From the NCBI GenBank assembly GCA_029202525.1, contig CP119325.1:4438001-4502000 (forward strand): a stretch of 64,000 bases of DNA. Reading direction: 5' to 3'. Position 1 is the stretch's first letter; the number at the start of each line of letters is the position of its first letter. The position numbers were made by a program, and so were the translations under genes. This DNA is from Candidatus Pseudomonas phytovorans. GTDB lineage: Bacteria; Pseudomonadota; Gammaproteobacteria; Pseudomonadales; Pseudomonadaceae. The notes under the pieces are model-generated. The model was not told where the DNA came from and did no database searches. It worked only from the letters and a program-made list of their open reading frames with translations. Positions 7,770 through 19,000 of this stretch are shown piece after piece.

Positions 7770-8693
7770 TCACTGCTGGAACTTGACGGAGGCCTTGGCC
7801 CGTTCATCGACGATCAGGGTGAATACGTCGGGCCGCGAATAGTGGCCGACCACATCGAAGTCGTAACGCGCCTTGACCAGCTCGGCGGAATCAATCTGCG
7901 CCACCAGCAAGCCCGGGCCGTTTTTCAGCGGGCCGGCAATTACCTCGCCCATGGGGCCGATGATCACGCTGTTGCCCTGCATCAGCAGGCGGTCATCATC
8001 CCAATGCGGCAGGCTTACCCCGAGGTCGCGCGGCGAAGGCTGGAACTGGCAGGCACTGACCAGGAAGCAGCGCCCCTCGTGAGCGATATGGCGCATGGAA
8101 ACCTGCCAGTTGTCGCGCTCGTCCACGGTCGGTGCGCACCATACTTCGATGCCTTTGGCGTACATCGCCGTGCGTAGCAGGGGCATGTGGTTTTCCCAAC
8201 AAATAGCTGCGCCGATCTTGCCAACCGGGGTGTCGATTACCGGCAGCGTCGAGCCATCGCCCTGCCCCCAGATAAGCCGTTCACTGCCGGTCGGCATCAG
8301 TTTGCGGTGGTTGCCGACCAGCCCCTGTTCCGGCGAGAAGAACAGCGCCGAGCAGAACAACGAACTGCCCGCACGCTCGATCACGCCGACCACCAGATGC
8401 GCACCGGTGCGTTGCGCCAGTGCTTCGAGTTCGGCAGTTTCAGCGCCCGGCACATCAATGGCATTGTCGAAATATCGCTGGAAAGCTTCCCGGCCTTCAG
8501 GCAGGCGATAGCCCATGTAAGTGCCGAATGTTTCACCTTTCGGATAACCGCCGAGCAAGGCTTCCGGCATGACGACCAATTGCGCGCCTGCGCGCTTTAT
8601 TTCGGCTTCATAGGAAAGGACTGTGTCCAGCGTTTGTTGTTTGCCCTCAGGGTGAGAGCCAATTTGCAGTGCCGCTACAGTCGAGATAGTCAT
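7770..8693 (-). CDS. Nitrilase
   Basis: A 307-residue branch-1 nitrilase that would hydrolyse an organic nitrile to its acid and ammonia. The catalytic triad is intact: Glu44 (MPEALLGGYPKG), Lys131 (HRKLMPTGSE) and Cys165 (AAICWENHMPLL). The CWENHMPLLR signature and the PTGSERLIWGQGDGS stretch are typical of arylacetonitrile- and aliphatic-nitrile-hydrolysing enzymes rather than amidases. Length is slightly below the usual 330-360, mainly at the C-terminus. It is the first gene of a unit with the downstream MFS transporter. The natural substrate could be a plant-derived nitrile, which is inference. Confidence 0.92.
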   Translation of the reverse strand: MTISTVAALQIGSHPEGKQQTLDTVLSYEAEIKRAGAQLVVMPEALLGGYPKGETFGTYMGYRLPEGREAFQRYFDNAIDVPGAETAELEALAQRTGAHLVVGVIERAGSSLFCSALFFSPEQGLVGNHRKLMPTGSERLIWGQGDGSTLPVIDTPVGKIGAAICWENHMPLLRTAMYAKGIEVWCAPTVDERDNWQVSMRHIAHEGRCFLVSACQFQPSPRDLGVSLPHWDDDRLLMQGNSVIIGPMGEVIAGPLKNGPGLLVAQIDSAELVKARYDFDVVGHYSRPDVFTLIVDERAKASVKFQQ

Positions 8694-8851
8694 GGTCTTT
8701 TATTTTTCAGGTGGTGAAGGATCTGCATAGGTTCCACCGACCTTCGATATCAAGCAATTCGCATTACTTTAGATCTGTTATCAGTATTGTTTATATCAAG
8801 GCTTGCTGCGCGCGGCTCAAACCGTTGCCGTGACTGTCATCTCTGCCCTAC

Positions 8852-8876
8852 TATTGCGAAAAATTCTCATATGAGA
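8852..8876 (+). promoter_or_regulatory. Fur-like regulatory element upstream of ECF sigma factor B
   Basis: TATTGCGAAAAATTCTCA (8852-8869) matches 15 of 18 bases of the element in the same position upstream of sigma factor C (complement of 34042-34059). It runs into the palindrome TCTCATATGAGA (8865-8876). It lies 34 bases before the sigma start. Iron control by Fur is the likely reading but the match to the Fur consensus is only partial. Confidence 0.45.
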
Positions 8877-8903
8877 CCTTGTCGCACAGCGAAAGGATGC
8901 CCG

Positions 8904-9422
8904 ATGTCTCGCCTCGACCCCACTTACAGCCAGCAAATCCACACCTATTACACGGCCCACCACGGCTGGATTCGCGGTTGGCTGCACAAGCGCCTGGGCA
9001 ATGCCAGCGATGCCGCCGACCTGGCCCATGACGTGTTCGTGCGCCTGCTGAGCAAGCCGCAACAGTTCCAGACCGACCAGCATGCGCGAGCCTACCTGAG
9101 CACCGTTACCCGCCATCTGTGCATCGACTTCTGGCGTCGCCAGCACTTGCAGCAGGCCTGGCTTGACGCCCTAGCGGCGCTTCCCGAACCGCTGGCACCC
9201 AGCGAAGAAGACCGCGCGCTGGTGTTTGAAGCACTGGAGCAGGTGCAACGGATGCTCGCGCGCTTGCCGGAGAAGGTCTGCCAGGCTTTTCTGCTGGCCC
9301 AGGTACAGGGGCTGGGCTACCGGGAAATCGCCCAGCAGTTGCAGGTGTCCGAACGCAGCGTAACCAAGTACATGGCCCAAGCCATGTACCAGTGCCTGCT
9401 GCTGGAAATGGACCTGCCATGA
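8904..9422 (+). CDS. FecI-like ECF sigma factor (cassette B)
   Basis: A 172-residue ECF sigma factor. The start is the ATG at 8904, with GAAAGGA seven bases upstream; the open frame extends further but without conservation. Region 2 shows DAADLAHDVFVRLL and TRHLCIDFWRRQHL. Region 4 has the helix-turn-helix LGYREIAQQLQVSERSVTKY. The stop overlaps the FecR start as ATGA, so the regulators are coupled. It should direct transcription of the receptor gene at 10530. Confidence 0.92.
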   Translation: MSRLDPTYSQQIHTYYTAHHGWIRGWLHKRLGNASDAADLAHDVFVRLLSKPQQFQTDQHARAYLSTVTRHLCIDFWRRQHLQQAWLDALAALPEPLAPSEEDRALVFEALEQVQRMLARLPEKVCQAFLLAQVQGLGYREIAQQLQVSERSVTKYMAQAMYQCLLLEMDLP

Positions 9423-10390
9423 AGGCCAGCGAGCAGCCGGACCATGCCACCTTGCAGGCAGCGGCGCACTGGTACGCACGCTTGCTCGCCGACCCGCTAA
9501 ACCCGCGACTACGCCTGCGCTGGCAACAATGGCTGGCCGCAGCCAGCGCAAACCAGCTGGCATGGGGTCACGTGGAACGCATCAGCCAGCGCTTCTCTCC
9601 GCTGAAATTGCAGGCCGACGCCTCGCTGCAGGCACTGGGCAGCGTGCGGCGTACCGACATTGATCGCCGCCGCGCGGTTGGCCTGCTTGGCGTGCTGTGT
9701 GGTGGCAGCCTGCTGGCCCTGGCCGGCTGGCGAATACCTGCAGCCAGGCAACAACTGCTGGCGCTCAGTGCCGACCAGCACACCGCTACCGGCGAAGTGC
9801 GCCTCCTGCGCCTGCCAGACGGCGGCCAAGTGTGGCTGAACAGCGCAACCGCCTTGAACATCGACTACCGCACCAACCTGCGTCGCTTAGAGTTGCTGGC
9901 CGGCGAAGTGCTGGTGGAAACCGCCCATGAAAACCGGCCCTTCGTCATCGACACCCGCCAGGGCCGCCTGCAAGCGTTGGGCACCCGTTTCAGTGTCTGG
10001 CAACGCGAGCACAGCGCGCGCCTTAGCGTGTTTGACGGTGCGGTACGACTGCACCCGGCCGAGGGCCCCGATAGTCTGGTGGTTGGGGCAGGCTGGCAGG
10101 CAGATTTCGACCGCCAAGGCGCGCAGGCGCCACGTGCGGTGGACGAGTCACGCCAAGCCTGGCGCGACGGCCGGTTGCTGGCCAGCGACATCAGTCTTGG
10201 CGAATTCGTCGAGCAATTGCGTGCCCACCTGCCAGGCTACCTGGGGCTTGCCCCACAGGTGCAGGCTTTAAGGGTGATGGGCAGCTTCCCGGCCGACGAC
10301 CCCGAACGCACCCTGGCCATGCTCGAAAGCGCACTGCCGATCAGGGTGCGCAAGCCCTTGCCATGGTGGTACAGCATCGAGCCACGCTGA
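9419..10390 (+). CDS. FecR-family anti-sigma factor (cassette B)
   Basis: A 323-residue regulator with the FecR layout: cytoplasmic DUF4880 segment (LQAAAHWYARL, RWQQWL), one membrane helix at about 86-104, and a periplasmic FecR domain (LPDGGQVWLNSATALNIDY, then LLAGEVLVETA). The C-terminal portion resembles the receptor-contact region. ATGA overlap with the sigma factor shows coupled translation. The receptor gene starts 139 bases downstream, after a degenerate REP sequence. Confidence 0.92.
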   Translation: MKASEQPDHATLQAAAHWYARLLADPLNPRLRLRWQQWLAAASANQLAWGHVERISQRFSPLKLQADASLQALGSVRRTDIDRRRAVGLLGVLCGGSLLALAGWRIPAARQQLLALSADQHTATGEVRLLRLPDGGQVWLNSATALNIDYRTNLRRLELLAGEVLVETAHENRPFVIDTRQGRLQALGTRFSVWQREHSARLSVFDGAVRLHPAEGPDSLVVGAGWQADFDRQGAQAPRAVDESRQAWRDGRLLASDISLGEFVEQLRAHLPGYLGLAPQVQALRVMGSFPADDPERTLAMLESALPIRVRKPLPWWYSIEPR

Positions 10391-10391
10391 G

Positions 10392-10424
10392 CCTGTGAGC
10401 GGGTTTACCCGCGAAGAGGTCCGC
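10392..10424 (+). repeat. Degenerate single REP element
   Basis: CCTGTGAGCGGGTTTACCCG followed by CGAAGAGGTCCGC resembles one unit of the GGAGCGGGC..GCCCGCGAAGAGG REP family seen elsewhere in the window, but no inverted partner follows. Confidence 0.5.
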
Positions 10425-10529
10425 TCGGTGTACAGCACAATTTTTTGCCCAGAGGTGTTCCGGTTTTACCTCGCTCGTTCGGATTAGCAGATGAACACCT
10501 TGCTTCATCTGCCCCCACAAGGAACACTC

Positions 10530-12920
10530 ATGCCCCTGCTTCCGCTTACCTTGCGCCCTCTGCTGCTGGCCCTGCCGTTGCTGGCTGCCTGCCCCGTCAT
10601 GGCCGACGACAACCTGCGCCACTATGACCTGCCGGCCGGCCCGCTGACCCAGCAGCTCAATCGCCTGGCCAGTTCAGCCGGTATCTACATTGTCGGCGAT
10701 GGCGCGCTCAGTCAGGGCAAGGCCAGCGCCCCGCTGCAAGGTAATTTCACCGCTGAACAGGCGCTGGAGCGCATGCTGCAAGGCAGTGGCCTGGTCGCCG
10801 TGCCCAGCGGCGAACGCCAATATCGGCTGCAACCCGCAGCACAAGGTGCGGGTCTGCAACTGGCGCCCACCAGCGTCGACGCTCGCCGGGACGGTGCTTA
10901 CGGCGCCGTGGACGGTTACCTGGCCACCCGCGCCAGCAGCGCCAGCAAGACCGACAGCGCTCTGCTGGAAACCCCCGCCTCGGTGTCAGTGGTCACCCGC
11001 GACCGGATCAAGGCCCAAGGTGCGCAAACCATCACCGACGCGTTGAGTTACACCGCCGGCGTGCACACCAACGTCTCCGGCAACAACCCGACCGACAACA
11101 CCCTGATGGTGCGTGGCTTCCAGCAGATCACCAGCGATGCCTACACCGATGGGCTGCGCAACAACAACACCGGCTACTATGCCCCCGAGCCGTTCGGCCT
11201 TGAGCGCATCGAAGTGCTCAAAGGGCCCGCATCGGTGATCTACGGCCAGGGCGAACCTGGCGGCATGATCAACCTGGTCTCGAAAAAACCGTTGTTTGCC
11301 GCCCACCGTGAAGTCGGCCTGTCGCTCGGCAACCATGACCGCCAGCAGCTGAGCCTGGATGTCGGTGACCTGGTCGACAGCCAGGGGACCCTCGCCTATC
11401 GCCTGGTGATGCTCGGCCGCGACGCCGACAACGAAATCGACGGGATCAAGGACGACCGCCAGTACGTAGCGCCCAGCCTGACCTGGGCACCGAACGAGGA
11501 CACCAGCCTGACCTTGCTGGCGTCGTACCAGAAGAACACCAACCTGTTCACCTCGAACATGGCCTATTCCCTGTTCGACGGTTCCAACCCCAATGGCCGC
11601 GTGCCCCGCCACCGCTCGCTGAACGAACCGGGCTTCGACCGCGAACAGTCGGAAATGAACAACCTCGGTTATGAGCTGAGCCACCGCTTCAACGAAACGT
11701 TCAGCTTTCGCCAGAACTTCCGCTACAGCCACATGCACGGTTACCAGGACCAGCTGTTTCGCAACAGCGGCGTGATCAACGGCAACACCCTGGCCCGCTA
11801 TTACGAACTGCGTGACTACAACAGCGACAACTACACCCTGGACAACCAGCTGCTCGCCAACTTCAGCAACGGCCCCCTGCGCCATGACCTGTTACTGGGC
11901 GTCGATTACCTGCGCGGCCATCGCAGCCAGGACATGCAGCACGGCGACGCGCCGTCGATCAACATCTACAACCCGGCACGTGGCATATCGATCGACACTT
12001 CGCGCTACACCTCGCTGCTGTCCACCGCCCGCGACGACCGCCAGACCGGGCTGTACCTGCAAGACCAGTTGCACCTCGACAACTGGGTTGCCACGCTGGG
12101 CGTGCGCCACGACTGGGCACGGCAGGACAGCACCAACCGTATCATTGGCAGCCATCAGGTGATCACCGACGAGGCCACTACCGCCCGCGCTTCATTCGGC
12201 TACAGCTTTGACATGGGCCTGTTCCCCTACGTGAGCTATAGCGAGTCGTTCAAGCTAGCCAGTGGCAACAGTTTTGACGGTTCACCCTTCGAGCCGGAAA
12301 CCGCCAAGCAATATGAAGTCGGCATCAAATACCAGCCCCCAGGCAGCGAGCACTACGTGACCGTAGCGGCGTTCGACCTGCGCCGGCAGAACGTGGCAAC
12401 AACAGATGTCGATCACCCAGGCTTCAGCGTCCAGCAAGGTGAGGTGACTTCGCGCGGGCTGGAGGTGGAAGGCGTGGCCAAACCGCTGCCTGGGCTTAAC
12501 CTGATCACCGCGTACACCTACAATGATGTCGAGGTCACCAAGGACAACCCGAATACGCTGGGCGTCAGCAACAAAGGCAATACACCGGTGCGGGTGCCAC
12601 GCCATCTGGCTTCGATGTGGGTCGACTACACCCTGCAGGGCGGGCCGCTGGCGGGGCTTGGCGCCGGCATTGGCGTGCGCTACACCGGTGCCACCTATGG
12701 CGATGCGCAGAACACCTTCGAGGTACCGGGCTACACCCTGGTCGACGCCATGCTGTCGTATGACTTCGGCAAGGCCAACACCGGTCTGCAGGGCTTGTCG
12801 GCACAGCTCAACGTGAAGAACCTGACCGACAAGTACTACGTGGCCGGCTGCTTTGCCACGGTGGCCTGCCTGCTGGGCAGCGGGCGGACAGTGACAGCAG
12901 ACCTGACCTATCGCTGGTAG
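10530..12920 (+). CDS. TonB-dependent siderophore receptor with STN signalling domain (FhuA/FoxA-like)
   Basis: A 796-residue outer-membrane transducer. The ATG at 10530 has AAGGA six bases upstream; an in-frame ATG 39 bases earlier lacks one. A signal peptide (LRPLLLALPLLAACPVMA) is followed by an STN domain (about 30-105; YDLPAGPLTQQLNRLA, GNFTAEQALERML), then a plug domain (ETPASVSVVTRD, MVRGFQ, VLKGPASVIYGQGEPGGMIN) and a beta-barrel ending in LTYRW. The PGGMINLVSKKP motif is typical of hydroxamate receptors such as those for ferrichrome and ferrioxamine, so that substrate class is likely. The STN domain marks it as the signal partner of the FecR protein just upstream. Confidence 0.92.
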   Translation: MPLLPLTLRPLLLALPLLAACPVMADDNLRHYDLPAGPLTQQLNRLASSAGIYIVGDGALSQGKASAPLQGNFTAEQALERMLQGSGLVAVPSGERQYRLQPAAQGAGLQLAPTSVDARRDGAYGAVDGYLATRASSASKTDSALLETPASVSVVTRDRIKAQGAQTITDALSYTAGVHTNVSGNNPTDNTLMVRGFQQITSDAYTDGLRNNNTGYYAPEPFGLERIEVLKGPASVIYGQGEPGGMINLVSKKPLFAAHREVGLSLGNHDRQQLSLDVGDLVDSQGTLAYRLVMLGRDADNEIDGIKDDRQYVAPSLTWAPNEDTSLTLLASYQKNTNLFTSNMAYSLFDGSNPNGRVPRHRSLNEPGFDREQSEMNNLGYELSHRFNETFSFRQNFRYSHMHGYQDQLFRNSGVINGNTLARYYELRDYNSDNYTLDNQLLANFSNGPLRHDLLLGVDYLRGHRSQDMQHGDAPSINIYNPARGISIDTSRYTSLLSTARDDRQTGLYLQDQLHLDNWVATLGVRHDWARQDSTNRIIGSHQVITDEATTARASFGYSFDMGLFPYVSYSESFKLASGNSFDGSPFEPETAKQYEVGIKYQPPGSEHYVTVAAFDLRRQNVATTDVDHPGFSVQQGEVTSRGLEVEGVAKPLPGLNLITAYTYNDVEVTKDNPNTLGVSNKGNTPVRVPRHLASMWVDYTLQGGPLAGLGAGIGVRYTGATYGDAQNTFEVPGYTLVDAMLSYDFGKANTGLQGLSAQLNVKNLTDKYYVAGCFATVACLLGSGRTVTADLTYRW

Positions 12921-12950
12921 TCACACAGGGCGCGAGTTTACTGCGGAGGT

Positions 12951-13037
12951 CGCTTTGCGGCCCATCGCGCCACAAGGCCGCTCCAGAGAGATGCGATCAT
13001 CTGTAGGAGCGGCCTTGTGTCACGATGGGCTGCGCAG
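12951..13037. repeat. Inverted REP pair (GGAGCGGCCTTGTG family)
   Basis: Two inverted copies of a REP unit (left arm 12951-12984, right arm 13006-13037; core GGAGCGGCCTTGTG..CGATGGGC) form a long stem-loop. It lies between two convergent genes, the receptor and the giant peroxidase, and probably acts as a bidirectional terminator. Confidence 0.75.
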
Positions 13038-13078
13038 TAGCCCCTGCCGTTCAAGCCAGCAGCCTGTTTTTCGGACCC

Positions 13079-16000
13079 TCAACCCGCCAGGATGAAGTCC
13101 GCCACATTCACCGTGGTCGCATCCGCCACCCCCACCAGGCGGATGGAGTCGGCAGCGCCGATGTGAACCAGCGTATCCGCGCCAACATCGGCGATGGTGA
13201 CGCTGGCCGCGAAGTTCGCCGCAGTGATGTTGAGGGCGGTGATATCCAGCCGGTCCTGGCCACCCGCCGCAATGGCATCGAAGTTGATGATCAGGTCGTT
13301 GCCGAAGCCGGCCGCGAACTGGAACACGTCATTGCCGTCGGTGGCAATCATCGTGTCGTTGCCGGCACCACCCACCACCGTATCGTTGCCCGCCGCACCG
13401 TTGAGGAAGTCGTTGCCGGCGCCCCCAATCAAGGTGTCGGTGCCGACGTCACCGAACAGCGTGTCGTTGCCATCGCCACCTTGCAGTGTGTCGTTGCCGT
13501 TGCCGCCGTCCAGGCTGTCATCACCGATGCCGCCCAGCAGGGTGTCGTTGCCGGCATCCCCCAACAGCGTGTCATTGCCGTCGCCGCCATCGAGGCTGTC
13601 ATCGCCACCACCACCGTTCAGGCGGTCGGCACCCAGGCCGCCGAACAGCTGGTCGTTACCGGCGTCACCATTGAGAGTGTCGTTGCCGGCGTTGCCGTTG
13701 AGGATGTCGTTGCCGCCGTCACCGGCGAGCGTGTCATTGCCCGCCGCGCCGTTGATGATGTTGGCCAGGCCATTACCCGTGCCCGTAAAGTTGCCCACAC
13801 CGGTATACGTCAGGTTCTCGACGTTGGCGGCCATGGTGTAGCTGGCCAGCGTGGTACGCACCAGGTCAGTGCCTGCTCCGTTGGCCTCGACCACAGCGTC
13901 CCCGGCATCATCCACCACATAGGTGTCGTTGCCCACGCCCCCCACCAGGCGGTCGGCACCCGCACCACCGCTAAGCAGGTCATTGCCGGCGCCACCGGTA
14001 ATGGTGTTGGCCAGCGCGTTACCCGTACCGGTAAAGCTGCTGCTGCCGGTGTAGGTCAGGTTTTCGACGTTGGCACCCAGGGTGTAGGTGGCCAGGCTGG
14101 TCTGCACCAGGTCGGTCCCACCGTTCAGCGCCTCCGTCACCGTGTCACCCGCGTTGTCGACCACGAAGGTGTCGTTGCCGGCGCCGCCGTTCATGGCATC
14201 TGCGCCAAGCCCGCCGTTCAGGGTATCGTTGCCATCATCGCCATTGAGGATATCCGGATCGTCACCGCCGTTGAGGATGTCGTTGCCGACACCCCCGAAC
14301 AACTGGTCGGCCCCGCCCAGACCATTCAGCGTGTCATTGCCGCCCAGGCCGGAGATCACATCATTGCCCGCACCACCGGTCAGGGTGTTGGCGGCATTGG
14401 TGCCCACCAGCGTCACGCCCGGCGGCACCACCACGGCAGCGGTTGCCGCCGAAGTCAGCGACTCCAGCGTGCCGAAGCCGTCGGTGTAGCGCACGATCAC
14501 CCGCAGTTGCTGGTTACCCTGGGCAAAGCCCGGGGTAAAGGTAGCGGCAGTGGCACCGGCGATGTTGCTGAAGGTGCCGCCCGTGCCCTGCTGCCACTGG
14601 AAGCTGAAGGCCCCCACCCCATCCAGGTCGGCGATCCCGCCCGTCAGTGCGGTCAGCGTCTGGCCCCGGTCTGGCGTGGTGTCGCTGATCAGCACAGCAC
14701 CAGTCGGTGCATCGTTGACGTTGGCCACCGGGTCGAGGATGTCGGAGGCGACACTTTCCTGTACGCCAAAGTCATCCACGTAGCTGACCACCACACGCAT
14801 GTTCTGCCCCACTTGCGCCTGGGTCAGGACAAAGGTGCTGCTGATCGCGCCAACAATGTTGACCCAGCCCACCCCTCGGTTGGACTGCCACTGGAAGCTG
14901 AACTGCGGGTTGCTCAGGCCATCGGCATCGACGATGGTTGCCGGGTTGGCGGTAAGGGTCTGGTTTTGCACCAGCAAACCGGACACGGCAGGCCCGGCAC
15001 TCGGGGCGCTGTTCGGCGTAGAGTCGACGATTTCCAGCGTGCCTTTGGCGTCCTGGTACACCGCACGTACGCGTATGCTCAGGCCGGCGACATCGTCCGT
15101 GACCCGGTAAGTAGAACCGATGGCTCGTGAAACCTCGCCTGCGGCTACAAAGGTGATGTCTTCATACACCCCTGAACCCGGCAGGGTCTCGACTTGCCAG
15201 TAATAGGCCACAGGGCCGTTGACCGCGCCAGTTGTGTTAGCCGCGCTGACGTTATCCGCATCATGCACCGCCAGCGGTGTAACGCGCAGCAGCTGGCCAC
15301 TGACCGGTGTATCGTCACGCAGCCCGCTGGCAGCGTCGAGGATCGCCAGGTGCCCTGTAGGGCCTGCATTGACGGCGGTACCCACACCAGAAACCTGCGA
15401 ACGGTCCGAGAACTGCAGCCGCTCGATACCGGTCAGGTGATCGACACCGTCACGCCCGGCCACCAGGTCGGTGACGATCACCGAGTTGCCATCAACCACC
15501 ACGCTGTAGTCGGTGGCCACCCCCGAGAACACCGCCGTGTCATAGCTGTCGGTGCCATTGAGGATTTCCCGCACGATCACCAGCTGGCCCGGGTTGTAGG
15601 TGCCATTGAGCATGAACGGCACCATAGGCTCCATGCTGTTGAAGCTGGCGATTTCCGGGCCGGTGCCGTCGTGGTTGGCGCGCACGCTGATGCGCACGTT
15701 CAGCCACTTGTCACCGTCGAGGATGTCGTCGCCGCCTCGGCCTTCGAGCAGGTCGCTACCGCTGCCGCCAAGGATGATGTTGCCGCCATCGTAGAACGTG
15801 GCACCGGCAGCCAGCAGGCTGGACAGGCCATTGATCAGGCTGATGTTGGTCAGCACACTGCCGGTGGCGCCGGCAGTTGGCAGACTGGTGGCGTCTTCGT
15901 TGTCGCCGCGCAGGAAGTCGCCATGCGCCGAGCCCGACAAGCCTTCCATGATGTCGAAGCGCACCAGCGCCGAAGCGCCCGAGCCCGGTACGGGTGGCAC

Positions 16001-19000
16001 ATCGAAGAAGCGGTCGCTGTAGTCGATGGTCACGCCCTGGGCCAGGTCCTTGAAGGTTGCCCAGTCATAGCCCGAACCACCGATGTAGCGGTCGCCGAAG
16101 CCCAGGCTGCCAACCATGATGTCGTCGCCGCCTTCACCGTTGAACTTGTCGTTCTCGTTGCCGCCTATGAACACGTCGTTGCCAATGACAGGGTCGTTGC
16201 CGAGCGGGTCGAAGTTGTCGCCAGGCGCACCGTCCGAGGTGCCCTTCTCGATCCAGTCGTCACCTTCGTTACCCATGTCCTGCTCGTTGGCCTTGCTGCC
16301 CAGGATAAAGTCGTTGCCCTGGCCACCAATGGCTTCGGAGGCATCTTCACCGGTGACGATGAAGTCATTGCCGAAACCGCCGATGATCAGGTTGACGCCG
16401 TTGCCGCCGTGCAGCACATCGTTGCCGTCGCCGCCCTGAATGTTGTCGTCGCCGCCCATGTCGCTGATGATGTCGTCGCCGGCACCACCGCGCAGCTGGT
16501 CGTTGCCGTCGCCGCCTTCGATGCGGTCGTTGCCGGCATCGCCCCAGACGGTGTCGTCGCCTTCGCTGGACACCAGGATATCGTCCCCGCTGGTGCCGCC
16601 CAGCACGATGTGCTCGCCACCGGCATAGCGGATGTAGTGGGTGTCCGGGCCGGCAGTCAACGGGCTGTCGCGGAACACCACCTGCTCGCCGTTTTCGCCC
16701 AGCGGGTCGGCATGGCCGAGGCCGTCGTTGTATTGCTTGCTCTGGTCCAGTTCCAGGTAGAAGCCCGGGTCGGAGAACACCAGCCCCGGCAGGTGGGTGG
16801 CCGAGGTGTTGGCCATGATCAGCTTGGCGAACGAGTTGCTTTCCAGCTCGGCGTTCATCGACAGGCCAGAGGTTCGCTCCAGGTAGTAGAAACGGTCGCC
16901 GTCCTGCAGTTTCTCCATCTGGTTTTCGAACACGAAGTTGAAGGTGCTGCCAAGCATGCCGCCGAACGGGGTCTTCGCTTCGGCCAGGCCGCCGATCCAC
17001 AGGTCGATGGCATCGACACCGGTTACGGTAACCGCCCGCAGGTCATCAGCGGTGCCCAGCACGCCATCCTTGCCAGGCAGCGTCACGTTCGCGTAGGCGC
17101 CGCTGCTGTTGAGGAAGTCCAGGCGGTCGGCCGGCGCGCCATCGCCGCCGAATACCAGGGCCATGGCCGCGGCACGTTTTTCCAGCAGTGTGGTGGCCCC
17201 GGTGATGGTGTTATGGGTGCCATAAGCCGCGATGAAGTTGATCAACGACTCGGGGTGCTTCAGGTGCTGCACCAGGTCGACCCAGCTGGTGTACGGCTTG
17301 AGCTGGGTATCACCGGTTTGGCCGTAGATGTCCCGGCGCACGGCGTTCAGCGAAGGGATGCCAACGTCGCGCCCCCGGGCAATGTTGATCGCCGGCAGGT
17401 CCAGTGGCAGGCCAAGCAGGTTGTTGCGCAGCGCCTCGGTGACGAACTCGTCGATTTCGTTGCCGCCCTGGCGGGTGACCCCGCGTACGATGGCGCTGGT
17501 GGCATCCTCGGGGGTGACGCCACTCGCGGCATAGGCCAACGGGTTGAGGAACGCTGCAATCAGCCCCAGTTGCTGGTCAGGGTTGGCGCTGGCCGGGTCC
17601 TTGATGACATTGAAGTCGACGTCGAAGCGGTCGACCGTCTCGGTCAGCATGGAGTGGCCGAAGCGGTAAACGGTGTGGGCGAACTCGGCCACGATCGATG
17701 CGTCGAGGTCGACGTCGTACACCTGGGTCGGGGCAAAGAACAGGTCGACCCGCGGTTGCACGGTACGGGCGAACTCTTCGAACACCAGGTGCTGGTACTG
17801 CATCTCCGTGCCGAACTTGGCCGCCTGGAACAGGCGTTCGCCGTTCCATACCAGGGCATCGATCTCGGCCGGGGTGACCGGCAATGCAGCTACCGGGTTG
17901 AGCAGCCATTCGTTGAGGAAGACCAGGTCGTGCGAGTCGAGCACGGTGTCCATGGTCTGCGCCACCAAGCGGTTGTGCTCGGAGTGGAAGATGGCATGCA
18001 CTGCAGTCAGGCCGATGTTTTCGTTGACCCGACCGTCGCCGGCGACGTAATGCGCGTCCAGCAGTTCGTTGTCGTAGGCCAGGTTGGCACCGGTCTGCGG
18101 GTTGACCGGCACCGCGTTGCCAGCAACGTTGTCGGCATCCGGCGCCAGCACGCCACCACTGAACACGGGCACCGCGTTATGGGCAATGTCGGCGAGGAAC
18201 TGGTGCCCCGTGCGCACGGCGTTGGTCAGGTTGAGCGGTGCCAAGGGGTTGCCTTCGACCTGCTGGTCATCGGCAGTGCCGGCAATGCCGTCGAGGCCCT
18301 TCATCACCACCAACGGGTAGCCATTCGGCCCCTTGATGAAGTTGCCGTACGCGTCGGTTGCCAGCAGCGGCACGTTGTCGACGTCGGCATCGGTCAGATT
18401 GATGCCCAGCAGGTCGCGGGCCTGGGCCTTGAGCACCTTCCAGGTCGCCATGCCGCCGATTTCGCTGTCGTCGGCAGTGCCGAACTTGCCATCGGCGCCC
18501 AGGTCACGGTTGGTGAGCAGCCGGCCAGTGGCCACGGGGCCGTCGTCGGTCATCATGTAGGCACGCAGGAACACCTGGTGCGAGGGGTGCGAGCTGTAGG
18601 TCTGGTTCTGGTCCACGAACGGCGTGGTGGTGTTGGTGTGCTCGTGGATGTCGTCGGCGTTGCCGAGGATGCCGTCCGGCCCTGGCAGGTTGGTGGCACG
18701 GGTCACCACCATGAAGTTGGTGAAACCACCTTCCACGTAGAGCGGGTCATCGGGTTGCAGCGGGATGTAGACGGTACCCGAACCACCCTTGGTGACCAGG
18801 TCCAGGCCATGGTCGAAGAACTGCCCGAAGAAGGTCATCCAGGCGTTGAACGGCGCGGACAGGCCGGCATCGGCTGCCGTGTTTTCGAACAGATACACAT
18901 CGTGGTCGTCGGTGGTGCCGAACTGGCCGTCCATGCCGGGGCTGGCGACGATCCGCACACCGTCCTTGAGCACATCGTCGTTGCCCACGGCGCCGAAGTT

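Noticed and set aside
10986..11885. A 299-codon minus-strand frame opposite the cassette B receptor
   Set aside because: The receptor frame carries plug and barrel motifs; the antisense is low-complexity Val/Ala-rich shadow.
13380..14390. Tandem short repeats that could suggest a CRISPR array
   Set aside because: They are in-frame codons of RTX nonapeptides (GGAGNDxL) with no spacers of uniform length and no cas genes.
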